From NCBI GenBank assembly GCA_017445085.1, contig JAFSUT010000048.1:1-42470 (forward strand): a stretch of DNA of 42,470 nt, written 5' to 3'. The translations under genes and the position numbers were made by a program. Shown here piece by piece: positions 8,188 to 16,141 of this stretch. Within the stretch, counting starts at the first letter, position 1. Every line of letters begins with the position of its first letter. Below the pieces are notes generated by a model. The model saw nothing but the letters and a program-made list of their open reading frames with translations, was not told the origin of the DNA and did no database searches. This DNA is from Clostridia bacterium (lineage in GTDB: Bacteria; Bacillota; Clostridia; Oscillospirales; CAG-272).

Positions 8188-9306
8188 TTACCGTTGATCT
8201 CCGTTTTTGATATTTGCATAAAGCTCGGTGTACAGCGCCTGCATCCGCTTTGCCTCGGTCTCGATATCGTAGCCCGCGGCGCAAAGCTCGTCAAATCTGC
8301 CGACCCTTGCCGCCGGAGCAAACGACAAAACCGCCTGCGCCCACGCCTCGGCAGGGTCGTTCAGTCCCATAAACCGCACGCGGTCGGTCACTTTGACCTC
8401 GGGGGTGATCTCGTCGCTGAATACGCACGGCAGATCCGCCGCCTGCGCCTCAATGCCGACGACAGGGAGTCCCTCATACCACGACGTCATCACAAACGTG
8501 TCAAACGCGCTGTACCACGCGTACACGTCCGACTGCACGCCCGCAAAGATGACGGCGTCCGCAATGCCGAGCGCCGCGCTTTGCGCTTTGAGTTTATCCG
8601 CAAGTTCCCCCGTGCCGACGATGAGCAGCACGGCGTCCGGACGCATACGGCGCAATGCGGCAAAGACCTCCAGCAGTTTTTTCTGATTTTTCTGCCAGGT
8701 CAGTCTGCCCACGTGCCCGACGACGAATTTGTCGCCGAGACCGTAGCGTGCGCGGATCTCTTTCCGATATTCCTCCCGAAAAGAAAAGCGGGAGACGTCA
8801 ATGGCATTATGGATCAGTTCGTGCCGCGCATCCCAGCGTTTTTTGGTAAAATAAAACTCGCCTGCGGCGTTGGAGCAACCCCAATAATCGGTTGCGGTAT
8901 ATTTGATCAGCGGCTTCATACACTGCTTGACGCCGTTTTTGAAATCAAAGGGGATCGAAGTGGCGTGCGCGTGTGCGATCCGCACGGGGATATGGTTCAT
9001 CTGTGCGCTCCTCATCGCATAGAGCATCAGCGAACCGTTGTGCGCATGAATGATCTTGTACTCGGGATGTTCTGAAAACAGCGCCCGCATATATCGAAAA
9101 TACTGCGGTACACGCTTATAGCCCGGCGAGATGAATATCCTGCCGCCCATGGCGCGGATCTCGTCGTCGTAGTCCCCGGGTTTCGGCTTGTTTGCCAAAA
9201 AGTCAAACTGCACCGCCTCCCGGTCGATATGCCGATAAAAATTCATCAGCATGGTTTCGATCCCGGCGCGGTCCATATTGCTCACCGAATGCAAAATCCG
9301 TATCAT
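8188..9306 (-). CDS. GT4-family glycosyltransferase (EpsF-like)
   Basis: The 372-residue protein starts MIRILHSVSNMDRAGIETM, typical of clostridial exopolysaccharide GT4 enzymes. It has the GT-B layout with GHVGRLTWQKN beginning the C-terminal half and the sugar-nucleotide binding motif EGLPVVGIEAQAADLP (E-x7-E). It should transfer a sugar from a nucleotide donor to the lipid-linked repeat unit in the cytoplasm; the sugar cannot be told. The ATG at 9306 has AGGAACGGGCAGT upstream; a longer in-frame reading from 9408 adds low-complexity residues without family similarity. The stop is followed one base later by the pyruvyl transferase start, so the two are tightly coupled. Confidence 0.92.
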   Translation of the reverse strand: MIRILHSVSNMDRAGIETMLMNFYRHIDREAVQFDFLANKPKPGDYDDEIRAMGGRIFISPGYKRVPQYFRYMRALFSEHPEYKIIHAHNGSLMLYAMRSAQMNHIPVRIAHAHATSIPFDFKNGVKQCMKPLIKYTATDYWGCSNAAGEFYFTKKRWDARHELIHNAIDVSRFSFREEYRKEIRARYGLGDKFVVGHVGRLTWQKNQKKLLEVFAALRRMRPDAVLLIVGTGELADKLKAQSAALGIADAVIFAGVQSDVYAWYSAFDTFVMTSWYEGLPVVGIEAQAADLPCVFSDEITPEVKVTDRVRFMGLNDPAEAWAQAVLSFAPAARVGRFDELCAAGYDIETEAKRMQALYTELYANIKNGDQR

Positions 9307-9343
9307 ACTGCCCGTTCCTTCCGCATCGAATTTCGGTAAAACC

Positions 9344-10711
9344 TCAGTCGCGGTCGCTGTTGAACCGCGCCTGCCGTTGCTCAGCCCTTGCTTTTTCCCG
9401 TCTTTCATAAAGTTTTCGCTCGTACTCCGTCATCTTGTCGGTATCTTTGATCTTCAGCGGTCGCTCCTTGACGGGATCAAAGAAAAACGACATCGGGATC
9501 AGGCGGATCGCCATACTCGACCAGTAATAAAACATATTGTTATCGGTCATATACGAAACCAGCATATAAAGGTTGATGGTCATAAAGCAGACGGCGACCG
9601 CCTCACCGCAGCGTGTGAGGAACCAGTGTGTCTGGTAAACGTAATACCACATGATCCACACGAAAAAGCCGAAAAAGCCGAGTTCCACGTACATTTTCAA
9701 AATATCGTTGTGTACCGCCGTGATGTTGACGACCTGCTCGCGCGTACCGTTCATACTTCGCAAAAGCTGTACGCAAAACTCATACCCCTTGCCGCGATAG
9801 GAGGGTGTGATCGTATAAAAGCGGGAGATGAAATCGTAGATCTTTTCGCGCCCCATCAGCTCGATGCCATGCTCTTCGAGAAACGCGGTAAAAGCGCCCG
9901 AATGGATAATACTCAAATAGTAATAACAAAACACAACAATGGCAAAAGAGGCGAGTGTGACCAGCCTTGCCTGCGATTTCGGCGCAAGGCGGGAAGCAAA
10001 CGCCGCAAATACGATGGCAAGCAACATACTGAGAAAGGCGATGCGTTTGAGCCCCGCCATAAACAGAAACAGCGCGGCGGCGGCATACCAATATCTGTAC
10101 TTTTCCCCGTGGCAAAAGAACAGAAAATAGATGACGTACACCCCCATAACGAAGGTGATATCATGGATCTCAATGGCGCGGATAAATTTTGAATTTTCCA
10201 CAACGTCTGATGCGCCGAACGACAGAATGTTGCGGATCATATCGCCGAGCGCGGCGCCGACGCCGGTGGTCAGCGCACCCAGCACAATGATGACCGCGTT
10301 GCCGAGCGCCAGACCGAAAAAGGTATATTTGGCGGCCTTTTCCTCAAACAGATAGCCCGCCGCGATCACGATCAAAATATTCAAAAACTGAAAGGACATC
10401 TTGGAAATGCCTTTGACGATATACCCGACCGACTGAAAATCCAGGATCCAGATCATGACCGACCACAAAATAATGCCGATGATGACCGATACGTAGATCA
10501 TGAAAAAATGAAAGAGGACTTTGGCGTTTTTGAAGTTGCCCGCCCACAAGAGGTAGACGAAAGCAATGCCCGCCGCCCCCGCAGAAACGACTTTCGGAAG
10601 ACCGCCGAGCGCCACATTGATCACTTTCCAGTCCCCCATGGCGGCACAAAAAATGAAAAATATGTAAAGTCCGACATAGACTTTTGAATTTTTTGTGTAA
10701 AGCACGTCCAT
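9344..10711 (-). CDS. Wzy-like polysaccharide polymerase / O-antigen ligase family protein
   Basis: This 455-residue protein has about ten to twelve hydrophobic segments and, in the C-terminal half, the Wzy/O-antigen ligase signature HNDILKMYVELGFFGFF after a long extracytoplasmic loop (about residues 280-340). It would polymerise repeat units on the outer face of the membrane. The tail is charged and rich in E, R and K (about 425-455). I choose the ATG at 10711 because AGGAA lies seven bases upstream; the ATG at 10732 lacks a clear site. A near-perfect promoter precedes it (10753-10781). It may also receive transcription from the GT2 gene upstream. Confidence 0.85.
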   Translation of the reverse strand: MDVLYTKNSKVYVGLYIFFIFCAAMGDWKVINVALGGLPKVVSAGAAGIAFVYLLWAGNFKNAKVLFHFFMIYVSVIIGIILWSVMIWILDFQSVGYIVKGISKMSFQFLNILIVIAAGYLFEEKAAKYTFFGLALGNAVIIVLGALTTGVGAALGDMIRNILSFGASDVVENSKFIRAIEIHDITFVMGVYVIYFLFFCHGEKYRYWYAAAALFLFMAGLKRIAFLSMLLAIVFAAFASRLAPKSQARLVTLASFAIVVFCYYYLSIIHSGAFTAFLEEHGIELMGREKIYDFISRFYTITPSYRGKGYEFCVQLLRSMNGTREQVVNITAVHNDILKMYVELGFFGFFVWIMWYYVYQTHWFLTRCGEAVAVCFMTINLYMLVSYMTDNNMFYYWSSMAIRLIPMSFFFDPVKERPLKIKDTDKMTEYERKLYERREKARAEQRQARFNSDRD

Positions 10712-10752
10712 CAAAATTTCCTCATACCGCATCGGCGCACGAATATACTTAA

Positions 10753-10781
10753 ATTATATAATCAAATACAACGTCCGTCAA
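10753..10781 (-). promoter_or_regulatory. Internal promoter for the Wzy gene, -35 overlapping an upstream stop codon
   Basis: On the minus strand, TTGACG (10776-10781) and TATAAT (10753-10758) are separated by 17 bp. The -35 hexamer contains the TGA stop codon (10778-10780) of the GT2 gene. A leader of about 35 nt to the ATG at 10711 is predicted. Confidence 0.8.
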
Positions 10782-11914
10782 GTGGATTCGCCGCTTTTCG
10801 CGCTTTTACGTCCAAACCGTCCGGCAAGGCGGATCTTTATCTGCCCGATATAGTGGAACAGTTTCGGATGCGCAAAGCAAAAATCAAGCATACCGAAGTT
10901 GCGGCGGCGCGCATATTCCATCGGCAGCATCCACCACCGCTTGTCGTCCCGGCTGAGATCAAAGGTTTCCACGGCGGTTTTATACGGCTCGGTGGCAAGC
11001 AGTTTTTCAAAGTCCGCCATACGCTCCTCCCGACCCTTCGGATTGTCTTTATGAAAGATGTCCAGGCGCATCCTGTCCATGGTCAGCACGATCAGCCGGT
11101 TGTTATAGTAAAGGGTTTTGACCTCTTCGTTATCGGGATAAACCTTTTGCATACAGGCAAGTTGATTCTTCAGGATCGTATCGATGTTTTTGACGTTGTC
11201 CGCGCTGTACCGCTTGGTGATGCCCATCGGATTTCTCCTGTAATAATACATCGTGTAGGGGAGATAGGCGATGTTTTCGGCGCACGCGTACGCCTCGGTG
11301 TTAAACACGCTGTCCTGCGCCTTTTTCTGCCCCACGGGGAAAGAAAGCCCCTTGCCCGTGATAAAGTCTTTTCTGTAAAGCGCGCCCCAGGCGGCGTGAT
11401 AAAAGACCTCTTTGCTCATCCCGTACTTGCGCGGATCAAACGGGTTTTGGCAGAGGACCGAAAGGCTGAGCGCACGCCCCGCCTCCCGCGGCAGCCGGAC
11501 GAGTTCGGTCACCGTGCATACGGGGTCCTTTTCTTTCGTGCTCTCAAAGATCTTGCGGTCGTGGATGATGATGTCCGCATCGGACGTGTAAAACGAAAGC
11601 GCCGCGGAAACGGCGTGATCCGCGAGGAGATCGTCGCCGTCCACAAAGAAGATCCATTTGCCGTGCGCCTCTTCCACGGTGCGGTTGCGCACTGCGCTGA
11701 GCCCTTGATTTGTGCCCATATCGATATAGCGGACGCGGCTGTCGCTCTGCGCGTACGCACGGCAGATCTCCCCGCCGTTGTCGGTAGAAGCGTCGTTGAT
11801 GAGCAAGAGTTCCACCTCATCCGTCAGTTGCGATAGGACCCCCTCGATGTGTTCTCTGAGCAGTTGTTCACCCACGTTGTATACGGCGGTGCCGATCGTC
11901 AATTTGACTGCCAT
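10778..11914 (-). CDS. GT2-family (GT-A) glycosyltransferase
   Basis: The 378-residue protein begins with the GT-A family 2 core: LTIGTAVYNVG, ELLLINDASTDNGG, NQGLSAVRNR and the DxD-type motif FFVDGDDLL that binds the metal-nucleotide. The C-terminal half carries a KYG...AAWGALYRKDF segment common in capsule GT2 enzymes. It should act at the cytoplasmic membrane face on a lipid-linked oligosaccharide. The ATG at 11914 has AAAGGAGAATGGAAAT upstream; the in-frame extension to 12181 crosses the promoter and is spurious. It is the first minus-strand gene of the exopolysaccharide operon, with 66 bp and no terminator before the Wzy gene. Confidence 0.92.
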   Translation of the reverse strand: MAVKLTIGTAVYNVGEQLLREHIEGVLSQLTDEVELLLINDASTDNGGEICRAYAQSDSRVRYIDMGTNQGLSAVRNRTVEEAHGKWIFFVDGDDLLADHAVSAALSFYTSDADIIIHDRKIFESTKEKDPVCTVTELVRLPREAGRALSLSVLCQNPFDPRKYGMSKEVFYHAAWGALYRKDFITGKGLSFPVGQKKAQDSVFNTEAYACAENIAYLPYTMYYYRRNPMGITKRYSADNVKNIDTILKNQLACMQKVYPDNEEVKTLYYNNRLIVLTMDRMRLDIFHKDNPKGREERMADFEKLLATEPYKTAVETFDLSRDDKRWWMLPMEYARRRNFGMLDFCFAHPKLFHYIGQIKIRLAGRFGRKSAKSGEST

Positions 11915-11972
11915 ATTTCCATTCTCCTTTGTGAAAAAGCCGATATCGGTTTTATACTTGTCGTATCTGTTT

Positions 11973-12001
11973 ATTATAGCACGCTTTTTCCCGAATGTCA
12001 A
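11973..12001 (-). promoter_or_regulatory. Perfect consensus promoter for the exopolysaccharide operon
   Basis: On the minus strand, TTGACA (11996-12001) and TATAAT (11973-11978) are separated by exactly 17 bp. The start site should fall near 11966, about 50 nt before the GT2 ATG. It is divergent from the promoter of the sugar-transferase gene, with the -35 boxes about 35 bp apart. Confidence 0.85.
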
Positions 12002-12035
12002 ATTTGCGACAGACGGGAAATTTTGAAAAATCCGA

Positions 12036-12064
12036 TTGATTTTCCGCTCGACATACGCTATACT
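12036..12064 (+). promoter_or_regulatory. Promoter of the initiating sugar transferase gene
   Basis: TTGATT (12036-12041) and TATACT (12059-12064) are spaced 17 bp apart. Predicted start of transcription is near 12071, about 34 nt before the chosen ATG at 12105. It is divergent from the GT2 promoter. Confidence 0.7.
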
Positions 12065-12104
12065 GTATGTGGATATTTTTTTGCAAAAAGGAAGTATGCA
12101 GTTT

Positions 12105-13538
12105 ATGTATAAGAAGCGTCGAACCGGATGGCGGGAGCATTTTGACTTCAAGATGATCGACGCCCTGATGCTGCTTGCCATGTTTTTTGCGGTGATCGTC
12201 AGTCAAACCACTTTTACCATGGCCGAGCTTGTCAGTACGATCATCATTTTGGTTTTATTCGTCCTGCTCTTTGACATCGTCACCGAGTTTTATAACGGCG
12301 TTATGTACCGCGGCGTACTCAAAGAGTTTGGGATGTCCGTCATCAATATGGGCATTGGCGGCGGCGCAATACTTTTGTATCTCCTGTTTATAGTGCGCCA
12401 CCCTCTCAAAATCGAGACGATTTCGATTTTTCTCGCAACAAGCGTCGGCGTAGACTATATCGCCAAAGTGCTGTACAAGGAACTTGTGAAAAAAGGGCTC
12501 GGACTGTACAGCAACCGCCGCAAGATGATTCTCATCGCACTGGACGACAATATCGAACAGTTCGTCCAATCGGTCGAAAACCACTCGTTCGGGCAGATCG
12601 AGATTTCCGGCATCGTCGTTATTGACAGCCATAAATACAATGTTGGCGACAGCATCATGGGACATCCTTTTGTCGCACAAATTCAAGACCTGCCGGATTA
12701 TCTGCTGAAAGAGTGGATCGATGAAGTGTTTATGAACCTCCCAAGCACGCGTGCCCCGCGTAATGTGATCGAAAAACTCACCGAAATGGGCATCACCACC
12801 CACCGTGCCATCGAGTTCCGCATCGACGAGGATAACAACAAGATGGTGGAAACGGTTGCAGGCTATACCTGCCTGACCGAGAGCGTACGCATTATGCAGT
12901 CCACGCAATTTTTGGCAAAGCGCATCATGGACCTCATCGGCGGACTTGTCGGTTCCATCCTCACGATCATCCTCACGATTTTCATCGCGCCGATCATTTT
13001 CATCACCGACCCGGGACCGATTTTCTTTACGCAAAAGCGTATCGGCAAAGGCGGCCGCGTATTTAAGATCCTCAAATTCCGCTCGATGTACAAAGATGCG
13101 GAAGCACGCAAGGCGGAACTCCAAAAGCACAACACCGTATCCGACGGTATGATGTTTAAGATGGACAACGACCCCCGGATCCTCGGCAGCGGTCCCGACG
13201 GGACGCGCAAGGGCATCGGCTGGTTTATCCGCAAGTTTTCGATCGACGAGTTCCCGCAGTTTTTCCTGGTGCTGACCGGGCATATGTCGCTGGTCGGCAC
13301 GCGTCCGCCGACGCTGGACGAGTGGGAAAAATACAGTTCCCGTCACCGTGCGCGTATGGCGATCCGCCCGGGCATCACGGGGATGTGGCAGACCAGCGGG
13401 CGCAGCAATATCACCGACTTTGAAGAAGTCCTCCGCCTGGATATGGAATACATACGCAATATGGGCTTTTGGTTTGACATCAAACTGATTTTGAAAACGA
13501 TCAAAAATCAGTTCAGCAGCGACGGCGGCGCAAAATAA
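12105..13538 (+). CDS. Polyprenyl glycosylphosphotransferase (WcaJ/EpsL-type initiating sugar transferase)
   Basis: The 477-residue protein has four N-terminal membrane segments (about 17-33, 43-60, 78-97, 103-122), a soluble CoA-binding-like middle domain (about 135-255), a membrane helix (277-300) and the bacterial sugar transferase domain. Key motifs are FKILKFRSM (319-327), the Asp-Glu dyad SIDEFPQ (379-385), SLVGTRPP (395-402) and RPGITGMWQ (421-429). It starts repeat-unit synthesis by moving a sugar-1-phosphate onto undecaprenyl phosphate. ATGs at 12096 and 12105 are both possible; the AGGAAG site (12089-12094) is too close to the first, so I prefer 12105. Its own promoter and terminator make it monocistronic, facing away from the main operon. 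Confidence 0.93.
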   Translation: MYKKRRTGWREHFDFKMIDALMLLAMFFAVIVSQTTFTMAELVSTIIILVLFVLLFDIVTEFYNGVMYRGVLKEFGMSVINMGIGGGAILLYLLFIVRHPLKIETISIFLATSVGVDYIAKVLYKELVKKGLGLYSNRRKMILIALDDNIEQFVQSVENHSFGQIEISGIVVIDSHKYNVGDSIMGHPFVAQIQDLPDYLLKEWIDEVFMNLPSTRAPRNVIEKLTEMGITTHRAIEFRIDEDNNKMVETVAGYTCLTESVRIMQSTQFLAKRIMDLIGGLVGSILTIILTIFIAPIIFITDPGPIFFTQKRIGKGGRVFKILKFRSMYKDAEARKAELQKHNTVSDGMMFKMDNDPRILGSGPDGTRKGIGWFIRKFSIDEFPQFFLVLTGHMSLVGTRPPTLDEWEKYSSRHRARMAIRPGITGMWQTSGRSNITDFEEVLRLDMEYIRNMGFWFDIKLILKTIKNQFSSDGGAK

Positions 13539-13568
13539 ACGCATCTCTCGCACATCTTGATAGCAAAG

Positions 13569-13605
13569 CAGCCTGCCGAGGCAAAGTTCGGCAGGCTGTT
13601 TTTTA
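13569..13605 (+). terminator. Terminator of the sugar transferase gene
   Basis: CAGCCTGCCGA (13569-13579) pairs with TCGGCAGGCTG (13588-13598), followed by a T-rich tract on the plus strand. The minus-strand side lacks a clear T run, so it is mainly a plus-strand terminator. Confidence 0.85.
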
Positions 13606-14805
13606 TTTTCCTTTGATTTTACCGTACATCCGTGCAAGCGCACGTTTGACTTTTTTCGGGATCAGGCTCTTGACAAACACGACCACGCGTTTTTTGTACT
13701 GCTTTTTATAGCCGCGAAGGAACGCGGGATATCCCTCTTTTCTGTACGCGGCAAACAGCGCGTCGCGCGACGGCGGCATGGCGCTTGCGCGGGTGAGCTG
13801 TTTATTGCGCTTTTCCACGCTTGCCCTGTCGGTCGGCACAAGAGAGACACGCGCCGCGATCCTCTCCAGCCACCGTTTCCCCTTTTCGGTATTGACAAGA
13901 ATGCAGGAAACGCCGCCGTCCTCCGTGGCGCCGAGCGCCGAAACAGTTTCTCGCGGGACGCCCCAGTAATCACCGAGCGTAATGTCCCCCTGCCGTCCCT
14001 CCGTCGGAAAGCGGCAGTTGTAGCAACTGTCGCGGTAGTCCTCTCCGCCGAGGAAGCAGAAGTAGTAGGGCGAGGTGACCTCACTGTACTTCACTTTGGT
14101 TTTTCCGTCCGAAAGTGACCCGACGACCCCCCAGCCGTATTGCTTATCGCGGAATTTCACTTCCGACGGCGTTATCTTTTTTCTGCCCGCCATGTAGGAA
14201 ATATCGTCGCGCAGCATTTTCACGCTCGGCACGCCGTGGCAGATGAGGTCGGCGGTGAGCAGATGGTCGTATTCTTTGCCGAGAAAAGATTTCAACCCCG
14301 CAATTTGACAAGGCGTACCGGTATAAAACACGGTCCTGCCGCCGCCGAGAAATTCCCGCGCCGCACGGAAAGTATCCCCCGTGTCGCTTTGCACGTATTT
14401 GGAGCCGCGCAGGGGTGCAAGATCGTCCTCGCTTTCCACGCAGATATGGCGGAGGGCAAAATCCTCGCCAAACGCCGCACCGAATACAACGCCGCCCTCG
14501 GCAAACACTGCCGCCGCAAGCTCGGTAAACAATCCGCCCGAGGAGGAAGCGGCAAGCGTGTCTTTGTCTTTGGTGCAAGCGGCGTAGACCTGCGGCGCGC
14601 CGCCCTCTCCGACGCCGCGCTTGCCGAATACGCAAACGGCGCTGCATTTTCCGCACCCAACACAAAGCGCCTCGTCCACCGACGGGTATGTAAAACCGAG
14701 GTCGTCCTCTTTCATCGTGAGGGCGCCGCACGGACAAGCGCTTGCACACGCGCCGCAGCCGCAGCAGTCCTTCGGATCTTCGATTTGAATATAATTCTTC
14801 ATCAT
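13603..14805 (-). CDS. Coenzyme F420 hydrogenase/dehydrogenase beta-subunit family Fe-S protein
   Basis: The 400-residue protein opens with two 4Fe-4S ferredoxin motifs: C14-x2-C17-x2-C20-x3-C24 and C48-x2-C51-x2-C54-x3-C58. FrhB-type N and C domains follow (TGTPCQIAGLKSFLG, ICHGVPS, CRFPTEGRQGDITLGDYWG). The ending is lysine- and arginine-rich. Members of this family without a hydrogenase partner are often found in exopolysaccharide clusters next to pyruvyl transferases; their reaction there is not established. The pyruvyl transferase of this window fits that pairing. The start is the first of two tandem ATGs, after AGGCGGAC. It has its own divergent promoter. Confidence 0.9.
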   Translation of the reverse strand: MMKNYIQIEDPKDCCGCGACASACPCGALTMKEDDLGFTYPSVDEALCVGCGKCSAVCVFGKRGVGEGGAPQVYAACTKDKDTLAASSSGGLFTELAAAVFAEGGVVFGAAFGEDFALRHICVESEDDLAPLRGSKYVQSDTGDTFRAAREFLGGGRTVFYTGTPCQIAGLKSFLGKEYDHLLTADLICHGVPSVKMLRDDISYMAGRKKITPSEVKFRDKQYGWGVVGSLSDGKTKVKYSEVTSPYYFCFLGGEDYRDSCYNCRFPTEGRQGDITLGDYWGVPRETVSALGATEDGGVSCILVNTEKGKRWLERIAARVSLVPTDRASVEKRNKQLTRASAMPPSRDALFAAYRKEGYPAFLRGYKKQYKKRVVVFVKSLIPKKVKRALARMYGKIKGK

Positions 14806-14840
14806 TTCGTCCGCCTGTATTTACAATTCAGATCAGTTTG

Positions 14841-14869
14841 AATATAGCACAAACGCAAAAAATGTGCAA
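14841..14869 (-). promoter_or_regulatory. Promoter of the F420-hydrogenase-beta-like gene
   Basis: On the minus strand, TTGCAC (14864-14869) and TATATT (14841-14846) are spaced 17 bp apart. It is back to back with the GT4 promoter at 14887-14915. Confidence 0.65.
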
Positions 14870-14886
14870 GTCTTTTATGATTTAAC

Positions 14887-14915
14887 TTGCAACCAAACAC
14901 GGTTTATATTATAAT
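14887..14915 (+). promoter_or_regulatory. Promoter of the plus-strand GT4 gene
   Basis: TTGCAA (14887-14892) and TATAAT (14910-14915) are spaced 17 bp apart. The predicted start near 14922 gives a 30-nt leader with AAAGGAG before the ATG. Confidence 0.75.
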
Positions 14916-14951
14916 AATACGTATGATTATCCGATCAAAGGAGACGTCTGT

Positions 14952-16091
14952 ATGAAAATAGCCATGATAGGGCACAAGCGCGTTCCCTCCCGCAGCGGCG
15001 GCATCGAAGTGGTCGTTGAGGAACTTGCCACGCGGATGGCGGCGCGCGGACATGAAGTGGACATTTACAACCGCCACAGCGGAGAAGAAAAACTCCGTAC
15101 CTACAAGGGGACAAACATCATCGAGATCCCGACGGTCAACGTGCCGGCGCTGCACGCCCTGCTCTCCTCGCTGTTTGCCACCGTCAAAAGTCTGTTCAAA
15201 ACATACGACGTCGTCCATTACCACGCGGAGGGTCCCTGCGCGATGATCCCGCTTGCCAAGTTGTTTGGTAAGAAAACGGTCGCCACCATCCATGGACTCG
15301 ACTGGCAGAGGAGCAAATGGGGCGGCTTTGCCACAAAATATCTCCTGTTTGGCGAAAAAATGGCGGCAAAACACGCCGACCGCGTGATCGTCCTTTCGGA
15401 AAATGTCAAAAAATACTTCAAGGACAAGTATGATTGCGACGCGGTGTTGATCCCCAACGGCATCAACCGCGTTTCCCCCGTCGCCCCCGACATCATTCGA
15501 GAAAAATACGGGCTGTGCGGCGGCGATTATATCCTTTTCCTTGCGCGCATCACACCCGAAAAGGGGCTGGATTATCTGATCGACGCCTACAAAGCGCTCG
15601 ACACCGATAAAAAACTCGTGATCGCGGGTGCGCTCACCCCAAAGACCGACTATATCGCATCAGTCAAAGAAAAGACCAAAGACTGCGATAATATCATCTT
15701 TACCGATTTTGCCGGCGGACAGACGCTTGCCGAACTCTTTTCCAACTGCTACGTGTACGTCCTGCCCAGCGACATTGAAGGAATGCCGATGAGCCTGCTG
15801 GAAGCGGTCGGCTACGACGCGCGCGTGATCGTCAGCGATATCCCCGAAAACGTGGACTGCCTTGACGGCTACGGCAATTCGTTTGCGCACGGCGACAGCG
15901 ACGCGCTCCGCCGTCTGCTTGCCGACTGCCTTGCGCACGAGGAACTTCGCCCGTGCGATTTTAAGGCGGACAAAACGCCGCAAGACGTGCAAGCAGAACG
16001 CCGCAATTTGCTTTTGCGCTATGACTGGGACGCCATCACAACCGCTACGCTGGATTTGTACGCCGGGTTGAAAAAACAAAAGAAAAAATAA
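14952..16091 (+). CDS. GT4-family glycosyltransferase (rhamnosyltransferase-like N-terminus)
   Basis: The 379-residue protein starts MKIAMIGHKRVPSRSGGIE, where SGGIEVVVEELA is the donor-side glycine loop seen in DUF1972/rhamnosyl-type GT4 enzymes. It continues with HYHAEGPCAMIPL, TIHGLDWQRSKWGG, IPNGIN, FLARITPEKGLDYLI, and the nucleotide-sugar motif EGMPMSLLEAVGYD (E-x7-E). It probably adds a deoxyhexose or hexose to the lipid-linked repeat unit in the cytoplasm; the exact sugar is not certain. AAAGGAGACGTCTGT precedes the ATG. It has its own promoter and ends at a bidirectional terminator, so it is a single-gene unit. Confidence 0.92.
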   Translation: MKIAMIGHKRVPSRSGGIEVVVEELATRMAARGHEVDIYNRHSGEEKLRTYKGTNIIEIPTVNVPALHALLSSLFATVKSLFKTYDVVHYHAEGPCAMIPLAKLFGKKTVATIHGLDWQRSKWGGFATKYLLFGEKMAAKHADRVIVLSENVKKYFKDKYDCDAVLIPNGINRVSPVAPDIIREKYGLCGGDYILFLARITPEKGLDYLIDAYKALDTDKKLVIAGALTPKTDYIASVKEKTKDCDNIIFTDFAGGQTLAELFSNCYVYVLPSDIEGMPMSLLEAVGYDARVIVSDIPENVDCLDGYGNSFAHGDSDALRRLLADCLAHEELRPCDFKADKTPQDVQAERRNLLLRYDWDAITTATLDLYAGLKKQKKK

Positions 16092-16096
16092 ATTCA

Positions 16097-16130
16097 AAAG
16101 CAGTCGCGCATTCGGCGCGGCTGCTTTTTT
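16097..16130. terminator. Bidirectional terminator between convergent genes
   Basis: The arms 16097-16109 and 16115-16127 form a 13-bp stem with one T-G wobble (AAAGCAG...CTGCTTT ends). T runs follow on the plus strand and A-rich sequence on the other side, so it can serve both the GT4 gene and the convergent CDP-glycerol transferase gene. Confidence 0.8.
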
Positions 16131-16141
16131 ATCCATTGATC

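Noticed and set aside
9307..9408. In-frame N-terminal extensions of minus-strand genes (also at 7100-7204, 8187-8321, 11915-12181, 32851-32898)
   Set aside because: The extensions lie in neighbouring genes or across promoters, lack family similarity, and each gene has a well-spaced ribosome site at the shorter start.
13569..13598. Hairpin considered as terminator for the minus-strand F420-beta-like gene too
   Set aside because: The minus-strand side is followed by CTTTGCTATC without a T tract, so support is only for the plus strand.
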